Shown here: positions 55,331 to 64,000 of the stretch, in pieces
How the letters are laid out: every line of letters begins with the position of its first letter
Numbering within the stretch: position 1 is the stretch's first letter
Assembly (NCBI GenBank): GCA_037954235.1
Contig: JBBMOA010000001.1
Span: 5,036,001-5,100,000 of the forward strand
Reading direction: 5' to 3'
DNA: 64,000 bases
Origin: Aulostomus chinensis
Taxonomy: Eukaryota > Chordata > Actinopteri > Syngnathiformes > Aulostomidae
The notes under the pieces: model-generated
Databases searched by the model: none
What the model saw: only the letters and a program-made list of their open reading frames with translations
Told to the model about the DNA's origin: nothing
Position numbers and translations under genes: made by a program

Positions 55331-56239
55331 AACACAATCAATCAATCAATCAATCAATATTTCCATGGATAAGGAAGCCTAACAAGGTCACCAAGAGATG
55401 GAAACAACTTGGAGGATAGAAAATTGTTTTAGTTTATTTGACAGCTGATTGAAGACGTGGATCAAAACTGACCGTTAACATAGAGAATGGAACAGGAAGC
55501 TGACACTAGAGGAAGGTTCCAGCTCTGAAAAAGGAGTTTGATCAAAATCTTGAACTGCCAGTAGAAATATCCTTTTGTATGTTGACCTTTGTTGACAGAA
55601 GTCACTTTAGCTTGGCAGTGACAAGAATGGCTGCTAGCTTGACAAAGAACTGCACAAACCAGGTTCAAGCTGGACTTTGGACCCTGGTATCTGCAACGAC
55701 TCCATCAACTCCTAATCTAGCAGCTCTGCTGGGTCCAACTATTTAAAAGAACATTTGACAGACCTGTGGAGCAGTGAGGACACACATGAGTTGATCACAT
55801 GATCCACTGAAGCGCCATTTTACCTGCCACTGAGGTCACCAACATGAGCTGGAGTTGGGACTCTTGAACTGAACCTGGTATCACAGCGACCCCTACTGCT
55901 GCAAAATGGAACAGCAACATTGAACCAAGTACAGGATTGGAGGGAGACTGATGGTCGCTGTTTGGGTTTTTGAAGAACAAGGAGGGCGTGGCTTCAAGTT
56001 GGATTCTCAGAGACTATTTCCCCAACCTCTACATTGGAATCTACACTGTCATCCAGTCATGTGACTGAAGTCATCCAGTCATGTCAGTGATGTCACTCTG
56101 CAGGACTGTCACTGCCGTCACATTATAGAAAAGAATCCAGACTCCACATTTATGGGGCAGGTTTGGTCTTTAAACACTTGACAGTTCCAGGAGATTTAGT
56201 CTGGCTCAAGATCTTCAGATCAACCCAGGACAGAAGGCT

Positions 56240-58000
56240 ATGACTCCATTGGATTGTATAGTTGGAGCATTCAGAGATCTGGTGGATCTCAGTAGGAGCT
56301 GTATTTATCCACTGAATGATCCTGGTCAATGTGATCCTGCTCCTCCATCTCTAAGGCTGACAGAGCAGGAGGACCTGACTGAGAAGAAAGCTGCACTTGA
56401 GCAGCTTCAGTCTCTGTGTGACAACACACAGGCAGAAAACCAGAATTTGAGGGAACAAGTTTCTACTCTTGAACGTGAGAATAAAAGAGCAATCCAGGAG
56501 CTCCAGAACATCACTGCTGTGGTGGCCAACCTCAAAATGGACCAGGACAAGAACCAGACTCAGATAGAAGATCTGAACGCAACAGTCCACAGTCTTCAGT
56601 GTGAGGGGAGGAAGGTTGATGGAGAGAACAATGAGCTCAGAAAAGAGCTGACCCAGGTTCAGTCTCTGAGGGAGAGAGAACAGGTGGAGATGAAATGTCT
56701 TGAGGAAGACCTGACTGAGAAGAAAAGTGCACTTGATCAGCTTCAGTCTCTGTGTGACAAGAGATGGACAGAAAACCAGAATTTGTGGGGACAGGTTTCT
56801 AGTCTTGGACAAGAGAAGATCATTGCATATCAGCTGGTAGAGAACATGTCTGCCATGGTGGGCAACCTTGAATCTGTGAGGGAGGAGAACCAGACTCAGA
56901 TCAGAGACCTGAACACACAAGTCCACAATCTTCAGCTTGAGGTGAAGATGGTTTACAAGGAGAAGTGTGACCTCAAGTGTGAGCTCAACTCCATCCAGGC
57001 AGAGAAGAACAAAATGAGAGAAGAACTCACTGAGAAGAAGATGACTCTTGAACAGCTGAGGTCCCAGAGTGAGGAGAGAGAGGCAGAAAATGGATGTTTG
57101 AGGAGACGAGTTTCTACTGCATCTCAGGAGACAGAGACCTTCACTGCAGAGTTGGCCCACCTCAAATCAAGGAAGGACCAGGACCCCACAAAGTGTGACA
57201 GTCTGAATGAAGTTCAGAGTCTTCTATGTGCAGTGAGAACACAAAAGAAGAAAAGGAACAGTGCTCAGAGGGAAATCCTGGGAAATCTTCATGATTTAAA
57301 AAGCTGTTTGAAAGAGGAAAATCATGACCTTCAAGTGAAGGTCCAGCAAACTTCTGAAGAGCAAGCAGACTCTCCCCTACGTCCAGCCAGAGAAGAGCAA
57401 ACAGACTCTCCCCAACGTCTAGCCAGAGAAGAGCAAGCAGACTCTCCCCTACGTCCAGCCAGAGAAGAGCAAGCAGACTCTCCCCTACGTCCAGCCAGAG
57501 AAGAGCAAGCAGACTCTCCCCTACGTCCAGCCAGAGAAGAGCAAACAGACTCTCCTCTACGTCCAGCCAGAGAAGAGCAAGCAGACTCTCCCGTACGTCC
57601 AGCCAGAGAAGAGCAAGCAGACTCTCCCCTACGTCCAGCCAGAGAAGAGCAAACAGACTCTCCCCTACGTCCAGCCAGAGAAGAGCAAGCAGACTCTCCC
57701 CTACGTCCAGCCAGAGAAGAGCAAGCAGACTCTCCCCTACATCCAGCCAGAGAAGAGCAAGCAGACGCTCTCATATGTTCTTCTGCAGAGGAGCGATGGG
57801 ATTCTGCTGCATGTCCTGCAACTGAAAAGCAGAATGATGGGGGCACCCTGGAGACTGGACCTGCTAGGGGTCAAACCAGAGGTCTACTGAGCCGTGTGAC
57901 ATCTGGTGTAGAAGATGCTCTGTTCATGTTCATCGTTTTTTCTTTGTGTGCTTTTCCTCAACTTTGTTTTCTTTGTTTATTATATATGATGATACCTTGA
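56240..58000 (+). CDS. Coiled-coil, DSPLRPAR-repeat, putative tail-anchored protein (copy B)
   Basis: An uninterrupted 586-residue frame. Residues 1-43 are a non-helical start (MTPLDCIVGAFRDLVDLSRS) that keeps the frame of copy A. Residues about 44-370 form three homologous coiled-coil blocks, beginning near residues 44, 155 and 261, each with LTEKK, QL(Q/R)S and a heptad pattern. Residues about 373-505 are 11 full 12-residue units EEQ(A/T)DSPLRPAR plus a partial one. After an acidic/Gly region a hydrophobic stretch (ALFMFIVFSLCAFPQL, then CFLCLLYMMIP) ends the protein, as in tail-anchored membrane proteins. The start is the first ATG of the shared frame; upstream exons are possible. I do not recognise the family. 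The near-identical but truncated copy A lies at 21320. Confidence 0.7.
   Translation: MTPLDCIVGAFRDLVDLSRSCIYPLNDPGQCDPAPPSLRLTEQEDLTEKKAALEQLQSLCDNTQAENQNLREQVSTLERENKRAIQELQNITAVVANLKMDQDKNQTQIEDLNATVHSLQCEGRKVDGENNELRKELTQVQSLREREQVEMKCLEEDLTEKKSALDQLQSLCDKRWTENQNLWGQVSSLGQEKIIAYQLVENMSAMVGNLESVREENQTQIRDLNTQVHNLQLEVKMVYKEKCDLKCELNSIQAEKNKMREELTEKKMTLEQLRSQSEEREAENGCLRRRVSTASQETETFTAELAHLKSRKDQDPTKCDSLNEVQSLLCAVRTQKKKRNSAQREILGNLHDLKSCLKEENHDLQVKVQQTSEEQADSPLRPAREEQTDSPQRLAREEQADSPLRPAREEQADSPLRPAREEQADSPLRPAREEQTDSPLRPAREEQADSPVRPAREEQADSPLRPAREEQTDSPLRPAREEQADSPLRPAREEQADSPLHPAREEQADALICSSAEERWDSAACPATEKQNDGGTLETGPARGQTRGLLSRVTSGVEDALFMFIVFSLCAFPQLCFLCLLYMMIP
57355..57775 (+). repeat. 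36-bp coding minisatellite, copy B (11-12 units)
   Basis: Same unit as at 22436, two to three units longer. Variants such as SPQRLAR, SPVRPAR and SPLHPAR mark individual units. Confidence 0.95.
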
Positions 58001-58135
58001 TCACCACAGCAGTTGATCCCAGCTTGATTAGCTGAGTGCTTTGCAGTCTAAAGCACTTTAGTGATACCTGTGGGGTCCCTTATCCTCCCTGACCACAGGG
58101 ATTCAGCCTCACTGAAGGAGAGGGAACCTTCCAGG

Positions 58136-58230
58136 TTGCTGCTCCTAGACTCTGGAACGCTCTCCCACTGGACATGAGGACGCGGTGGACACCTTCAGAA
58201 AGAAGCTAAAGACCCATTTGTTTAGTAATA
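58136..58230 (+). pseudogene. LINE ORF2 terminal fragment, copy B
   Basis: Reads APRLWNALPLDMRT then, one frame over, FRKKLKTHLF. Equivalent to 22788-22890. Confidence 0.65.
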
Positions 58231-58695
58231 TTATTGTTCATGATGGAATCGTCCCTCTGTACCTGCCCACACAGGTCAAGAGGTCAAATGATTCCCTGTT
58301 TAAAACAGCTCTTCCATCACATGGATGTGCATCCCAACAGTCAGAGCTCACAGACGCTCCTATTCCCTCCGGTGTGAGGCACTAGGAGTGACTGATGAGG
58401 GTCAGGGGGGTCAGGCTAGTCCAGATAGTGGGTCTGTATGAGGTTGTTAGGGAGGGATAAGGTAGTGGCAGAGTTCAGGCTGTAGTTGTGCTCCAACAGT
58501 TGAGACAGGGCAGGACAAAAAATGACATCCTGATGGCGTTAGGAGTGATTCTTACAAGAACCAATCAATAAAAGTGGGTGGTGACCTGCTCATGTGACGC
58601 TTGTGTTGATGATTACTGGGTCTCCTCCATGCTCATTTATCATGAATGAATCCCTCTGAGTAAAACACCTGATAACTCCTGAGTTGTTTCACAAA

Positions 58696-58696
<1 letters not shown>

Positions 58697-58758
<62 letters not shown>

Positions 58759-58774
58759 TGTGTGTGTGTGTGTC
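58697..58774. repeat. (GT)n microsatellite
   Basis: A GT run of about 78 bases with one interruption at the end of copy B. The equivalent run of copy A (23343) is half as long. Confidence 0.97.
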
Positions 58775-59599
58775 CCTACTGACTGGAAACTGAATAATAA
58801 CCAGACTAACTTTTATCTTTGACCAAGTCTGATTGACTCACTAAATTCATAACTCAAGTGATTATTTAATTAATAAACAGAACATGTGTCTAAAGTCATG
58901 ATCAAATTCATGTAAAATCTGAGCAACGAGGGTTTGAAAATGTTCCAATGAGTCAAAACAATGTCCAGGGATCAACAGGGACCTTTAGATCCACACCAAT
59001 CTTCCCTGACCTCATAGAAACTGGAACCTTTCAACAAATAAATTCAAATTCAACTCAGCAGCAACTCTAGAACAGTTGCTAACTTGCTAATTCCTGTTAG
59101 CTCCAGATCAGACAATGCAGGCGCACCTTCATGCTTGGTTGTACGACCGTCACCAGTTGAAGCTTCTCTGGTTCAACAAACTCTGGGGACTCAAGACACA
59201 AGTCAGCACCGGTGCAGGTCCAGATCCAGATGTTAGCTGATGGGGACAATGGCTTAAGGGAGCTCCAGGGAGCTGGTTTGAACTGGTCCCTCATCTCTGT
59301 GAGTAGAAACCATCTGAGGTGGAGGGAAAAGATCTGCTTTGACCTCCTGATCTCCCAGTAAAGCCAGTATAGATGTTGAGCTTGGAGGAGTTGATGGCCT
59401 CCTTCATCTTCTTGTTGGAGATGTTTGCTAAACTCAGCACCACCACAGATCAGAGGAACGTCCACTTGTCAGCTGGACACTGGAGTTTCTAGTGACCTGC
59501 AGGATCTTAGTTGTGGTGGCAGCAGGCCTGTTCCAAGAGCTTTGCTCACATTCATGATCAGGCTTCATCATGGTTCTGGACCACTGAGTGATAGAAGCT
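58775..59599. other. Stretch without recognised gene
   Basis: A 122-codon minus-strand frame (59097-59465) has no recognised domain. No RNA gene is seen. Confidence 0.5.
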
Positions 59600-60020
59600 G
59601 ATCCTGGGGGTGGACTGTCTTTAGGGGGCTGAGGTGTCTGGTGGTCTTGGTGGACCCTCTGCATCTCAAGCTGAGACCACAGAGTCCTGTGTTCTTGAGT
59701 CATTGTGTATAGTCTCTGTTGTTGGAGATCTCAGTGTGGTCCCTGATGGTCTAGTGGCTAGGATTTGGCGCTTTCACCGCCGCGTCCCGTGTTCGATTCC
59801 TGGTCAGGGAATGAGTTATTTAGAGGTTGAGGGAGAGGTGATCAGGTGGTCCACATGATGGTGGAGGTGATGAAGTGTGAGTCCATCATGGCTTCACTCT
59901 CACCCCCATTGTAGTGTTCTTGGTTCACTCTGCCATGGCCCCATGTTGAAGGGTGACTGTCTCATTCAGGTTCAACCCTTAGTGAGACTCTATTAAGTCA
60001 CTGACTCCTGCAAGGACAAA
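59600..60020 (+). repeat. tRNA-Glu cassette, copy 3
   Basis: Matches 4245-4640 and, inverted, 560-985. Confidence 0.83.
59740..59811 (+). tRNA. tRNA-Glu (TTC), possibly decaying
   Basis: A 72-nt cloverleaf with TCCCTGA/TCAGGGA stem. The anticodon loop is CTTTCAC (TTC), where sister copies have CTC. The T-stem CCGTG/CCTGG has one mismatch. No close T4. Confidence 0.75.
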
Positions 60021-60417
60021 CTGTAATCCTCCTTCGTAGCTTTGGCTCCTTGCAGCACAGAAAGTCCATTCACTGATGTAGGAACTGGAAAACTTAGAGC
60101 TCTGGTCCTCCGTTCCTTCCTCCATTGAGCAGAACAAACACAGAACAGAGAGCAGTTCCTCCTACAGTTCTCAGAAAGTCTGAGGGCACCAAAGACAGGA
60201 GGGAAATGCAATCAATGTTGAATTCATTTACATTTCTTATATTTGATCAAAGCTAGAACTTAATAAGCTGCCATCGACCTTGATGACCAACTCCTTCACT
60301 GTGTAGTTCAAAGTCCCTGGTTTGATTTGTGTCAGGACTTCAGAAGCTCCAATCCTCTCTCAGGTCCAGTGAGAGTGGAAGAGATTATAAATGAGAGAAG
60401 CAGGGCCCTCACTCAGA

Positions 60418-60490
60418 ACTGAACCAGCTCAGTTGGGAGAGCCTTAGACTGAAAATCTAAAGGTCCCTGGTCCGATCCCAGGTTTCAGCA
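60418..60490 (+). tRNA. tRNA-Phe (GAA)
   Basis: As the copy at 27277, anticodon loop CTGAAAA (GAA), with the same acceptor mismatches and TCCGATC T-loop. Possibly a pseudogene. Confidence 0.73.
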
Positions 60491-60733
60491 GAGGAGCAGC
60501 ATTGACTTTACTTTCCAGTGGAGGAACTGCAGACATGAAGGAAACTAACATCTTGTCCTGTGCATTCTTGTGACATTCAGGACATTTTTGGAGCCTCTTG
60601 TTGGATTTTGCCACAGAGAATCAGAGCCAATCAAAAGCCTGGTGGACTTTAACATGGAGGACTGAACAAGTCAAGAAAGCATCAGTTTGACCTTCACAGG
60701 TGTTTCTGTTCCTGTCTCAATGCTGTAGAAAGA

Positions 60734-60806
60734 GCCTGAGGAGCTCAGATGGTAGAGCATCAGACTTTTAATGTGAGGGTCCAGGGTTCAAGTCCCTGTT
60801 CAGGTG
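60734..60806 (+). tRNA. tRNA-Lys (TTT)
   Basis: As the copy at 27594. The D-loop reads AGATGGTA, retaining the GG pair that the first copy lost, but the anticodon stem TCAGA/TGTGA has one G-G mismatch. Confidence 0.76.
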
Positions 60807-60984
60807 CTGTGGAGGTTCCAGTGTTTGACAACATGGTACTGGATGAAGTTCAGTGTTGAACAAACTGTCATCATCAAAAGTAGAAGTGTTCTTGTCTTGC
60901 CACTGTGAGACTGTTGCTAGGAAAGTGACCAACAATAATTTCATGTGGCATGCAATTAACAAAAGACCATAAATAACACTGGTC

Positions 60985-61205
60985 AAGTCATTTTTATTTG
61001 TTTGAACCAAATCACAACAAAAGTTCTCTCATGACTCTTTACTAGTAGAGCAGGTCCAGCACCAAACTGCTTCAATGAACCTCCACCCAACAATTCTCCA
61101 CCAGCAGCACATCCTGCAACATTGGTGATGAACACCTTCCTTTTAACAGGCAGGAACGTGGAGCAGATCCAGGATCAGTGGTAAGGGATGTTTGCTTTGA
61201 CCGGT
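60985..61205. repeat. Interspersed repeat (copy at 8215-8470)
   Basis: Shares gagcaggtccagcacc, cccaacaattctcca and ggatcagtgg with the first copy. Confidence 0.65.
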
Positions 61206-61344
61206 TGGGGGGAAAGAGAGCAGGAGAGCGGGGCAGAGACAAAGACAGATAATGGAGGAAGACAAATATGCAGATGGAAAGAGAGGGACAGAGATAAAGA
61301 GAGAGAGAAGTGAAGAGACTGGTGGACAGACAGGAGAAGTGGTG

Positions 61345-62600
61345 AAGGGTGGATGAGGCGTCATGAAGCCTGTGGACGCCATGACACTGTGTTACTGTCA
61401 CTGAATACTGACACCTGCTGGACTGTAAACCTCCCTGCAGGCTTGACCGACTGAACTGACACTGATTTGATGACCCGTGAACACAATGAGATCATTGAAG
61501 TCTTTGCGTTCATACTGGATCGTTCCATGTCTTTGAACAATGGGACCATGATGTGAAAGTCTCAGTGAAAGTGATGGGAATGAGGACGCTTTGTTTTTAC
61601 AAATTTTTATTAAAAAAGAAGTTTTTCCAACGTTTTCAAATCAAGTCTGTTGGGTTTCTTGAAGCGATTTCTCCTGCCGTGGAGAACACACGCTCACATG
61701 GCCCTGATGATGACGGCCTGCACAGGAAGTCTGTGGCCAGCAGGAAGAGGCTGGGACAGGCAGTCTGCTGGCTCTTCAGTGCACCAGAGGATCTTGAGTC
61801 CGTCCAGTATCTGCTAGTATCGCTGTACTTGATGTACTTGATGTACTCGCTGGAGTTCCACTTCTTCCAAGTCTCCCCACTTCATCATCCAAGTGCTGCC
61901 ACAGGTCATTTAAAGAAAAAACAAACAAACAAACAAACCATCCTTTTAGTACAATTTCCAAAAACCAACACGATGATGAACAACATGGCTGATGGGGCTG
62001 AGAGAGCTGTGATGGAAACGAAGCTGCAACAGACGCGCGAACCAGAGGGAGGAAACCACGGCGTTTCACTGCTTTACATTTAGAATCTCACGCCTAGCCG
62101 GAGAAGCAGGGCCCGAATCAGTCATGTGGTCACTGCTGGCTGGCGAGGCTTTGGACGTCACCACATACGTCATCAATACGCGCTTCACAAAACGAGAAGA
62201 AGACGCGGGAAGCTTTGAACACAACAAGGAAAGAAGGAGAATTCCGTGAAGCCCCGGCCTCGGTCTTTGTCTCCTGAAGGCTGAGTGGCGCCGGTAGAAC
62301 CTCAACATGTGCGCCGCGCAGCTGCTGCGGGTGTCGGTCCAGGAGCGGATCCTCGCCGCCGCTGAAGACTTCCTGCTGCAGCTGGGAGAAGGAGACTCAG
62401 CGGCTGGAGTCCCGGTGCTGAGAGCGCTGCTCACCGAGCGGCTGGCGGCGGCCGCGGAGCAGATCGTGGCTCTGCTGGAGGAAACCGTGGCGGAGTACGA
62501 GCGGGAGAACCGCCGGCAGAGGTTGCTGCTCGATGCCGTGCTGAAGCCCCGAGTCAGGCTGGACAGAGCAGGTGAGTCCCCGCAGGGACCTGCTGGGCCC
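61345..62600 (+). repeat. Zinc-finger 5' module, copy 2
   Basis: Matches 13340-14290. It carries about 345 extra bases at 61685-62028, between gccgtggag and caacagacgcgcg, absent from copy 1. Confidence 0.88.
62307..62571 (+). CDS. Zinc-finger gene copy 2, exon 1 (intact)
   Basis: Opens MCAAQLLRVSVQERIL and stays open through LLLDAVLKPRVRLDRA to the donor AG|GTGAGT (exon end 62571, phase 1), giving 88 codons. Compared with 13990 the stop codon is absent: CGA encodes Arg. Start chosen as the first ATG, conserved between copies and set in CpG-rich sequence. The next exon with the KEE-rich linker and fingers is not present before the end of the window, so it must lie beyond 64000 or be lost. 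Probably a nuclear DNA-binding protein of the teleost multi-finger family. Confidence 0.75.
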
Positions 62601-62701
62601 CTCATTCAGTCCAGGAAGTGGAGCTGCAGCAGGGCCGGTTCTAGACAGGCATTTGTAAGGGGGCAGACAGGAATGTGAAGGGGGCACATGGTGGTGACTG
62701 A

Positions 62702-63216
62702 AGCCTGATTTATGCTTCTGCATCGTGGCGACGCCGTAGCCCCTACGTCGTCATTGTGCATTTATAGTTCTGCGTCGAGGGAACGCGTTGCTCTGTAATT
62801 CACCGCCAAGCCACTAGAGGGGTGTGGCTTTATCTTCGTATGGTTTTGGGGGACTCTTGTCGAATTCCTTAGTTTTCTTCCGGTCAAAGCACATGGGTCA
62901 GAGACAGAGACAACAATGGAAGTTGTAAAGGTGGTCATACCTGCGAACCTCCTCGATAACTCTTTCTTCGGCTTGGTCCATTTTTATTTTTGCGTGTTGC
63001 TCTCACCACAGAAACTTAAAAAATAGCGGTGTTGTTGTGCTGAACCGGAAACGTCGTGTGAGCGGACCAATCACAGTCCGTTGACGTTCACGTCACTATG
63101 CGTCGACGCGACGCGTAGTCAGGATTTTTTGGAGGTGCACGTCGGGCTACGGCGTAGGGGTCTGCGTTGACGGCGTAGGTACGGCGTCGCCACGACGCAG
63201 AAGCATAAATCAAGCT
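62702..63216. mobile_element. MITE of about 515 bp with long terminal inverted repeats
   Basis: Left end agcctgatttatgcttctgc continues atcgtggcgacgccgta. The right end is the inverted form, reading (minus strand) agcttgatttatgcttctgc then gtcgtggcgacgccgta, so the inverted repeats are about 37 bases with few mismatches. Both sides are flanked by TGA, a 3-bp target duplication. The interior is CpG-rich with no ORF. A 3-bp duplication fits PIF/Harbinger MITEs, though TGA is not the usual TWA. Confidence 0.85.
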
Positions 63217-64000
63217 TGAGGCCGGAAAGGATGTGGTGGTTTTGGGGGGGGGGGGGTAAGGTGGTTCTCTGGATCACTGTTGTTGTCATGTAATTGGATT
63301 GCACTTTGTCAGACCTTCACCCTCAGACCGGTCCAACCTGGTCCCACATGAAGGCTAAAGCTCAGTTCACACTGCAAGATTTTAGGCGTCAGTGACTTCC
63401 CTCCCCATCAGGCTGAGGCATTAATGAACGCTCCTGTGCGCCGACAAATCTTGTCGTGTGAACAGCAGCCTGATTGAGCGTCGACGGTGTGAACAGCAGG
63501 GCCTGTCGCTTACAAAAGTAGCGTAGTTTGAACAGGGCTTGAGCTTCTGCTGGTGGAACTCTGAGGGTCCCTGATGCCCCAAAGCCCTGACCAGGAGCAG
63601 GTGGCAGTCCCTCGGGGCCAAATTAAAAAAGAAAACTACAAAAACATTTCTGGTTCCAATTCTGAGATCAACTTACAAAATAAAGTCAGAATTATAAGAG
63701 CTCTCAATGTAGCCGATATTTACCAAACTGAAGGGTTGGCGTTGTTAAACCTCTTGTTTGTCTTCTTGTCCTGTTCTCAGCTTCTTGTTTGGAGCACCTG
63801 AACAGCTCCACTCTCCTTTCTCACCAATCCACTCCTCAACAACAGCCTCCTGTTTCCCTTCGCAAACTCTAACAAACCTCCATATCCAAGTCATTTGTTC
63901 TGGACTTCTCATGGCCCAAGTTGACCAAAGTCCTCTTTCTTTGATGGAACATGGTTTGATGGTAGGGGGTTCAGATCCATGACAAAGTAGAGAAGGAACT
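63217..64000. other. Stretch without recognised gene
   Basis: A G run at about 63245-63257 and short ORFs only. The second exon of the zinc-finger copy 2 is not here. Confidence 0.55.

Larger units (their letters stand above)
54327..58700 (+). repeat. Segmental duplication copy B
   Basis: Co-linear with 18048-18180 plus 19450-23345. It lacks the tRNA-Asn cassette insertion of copy A and retains about 370 bases lost in A after the 36-bp repeats. Confidence 0.88.
60335..60970 (+). repeat. tRNA-Phe/Lys cassette, copy 2
   Basis: Copy of 27190-27830 with scattered substitutions and the same tRNA spacing. Confidence 0.9.

Noticed and set aside
1..64000. 5S rRNA, U1, U2 or U6 snRNA genes
   Set aside because: Looked for their conserved boxes and found none.

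Overview
The window looks like repeat-dense nuclear DNA of a bony fish, most likely a percomorph teleost. The grounds are a teleost-type multi-finger C2H2 zinc-finger gene, a helentron-type rolling-circle element, L2-like LINEs, tRNA-derived SINEs, Tc1, PIF/Harbinger, hAT and piggyBac-like relics, many CA/GT microsatellites, and repeated vertebrate tRNA cassettes. This assignment rests on recognising families by eye; no database search was run.

Layout. 1-8 kb: tRNA cassettes (Glu, Ser) with a 41-bp minisatellite. 8-12 kb: dispersed repeats and a broken Harbinger element (nuclease fragment at 9.7-10.1 kb, Myb/SANT-like ORF at 11.5-11.7 kb, terminal repeat near 11.94 kb). 12.5-18.05 kb: a zinc-finger gene (exon 1 at 13990, exon 2 at 16021) enclosed by a ~210-bp inverted repeat and carrying a Tc1 relic in its intron. 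18-23.4 kb: first copy of a segmental duplication containing a coiled-coil gene with a 36-bp coding minisatellite. 24-28.5 kb: further tRNA cassettes (Ala, Ser, Asn, Phe, Lys) and SINEs. 28.5-31 kb: anonymous interspersed repeat. 31.1-43.6 kb: a large decayed helentron with an upstream promoter-like segment, a ~49-unit minisatellite, short-intron exons encoding an SGNH-like domain, a C76-like peptidase region, an OTU domain, a Helitron N-terminal region, a HUH Rep and a partial endonuclease; an L2-like LINE lies where the helicase would be expected. 44.2-46.1 kb: a G-rich/C-poor block. 47-53 kb: tRNA-Asn, an inverted pair of SINE-containing repeats, a LINE ORF1 esterase relic, tRNA-Arg-like and tRNA-Leu, and an hAT tail. 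54.3-58.7 kb: second, better preserved copy of the coiled-coil duplication. 59.7-62.6 kb: Glu, Phe and Lys tRNAs and a second zinc-finger exon 1, followed by a ~515-bp MITE.

How it fits together. Much of the window is built from a small set of modules (tRNA cassettes, zinc-finger exon 1, coiled-coil unit) copied in both orientations and shuffled with transposons. The best-preserved coding genes are the coiled-coil ORF at 56240-58000 and the zinc-finger exon 1 at 62307; their first copies are damaged. The most unusual object is the spliced, multi-domain helentron.
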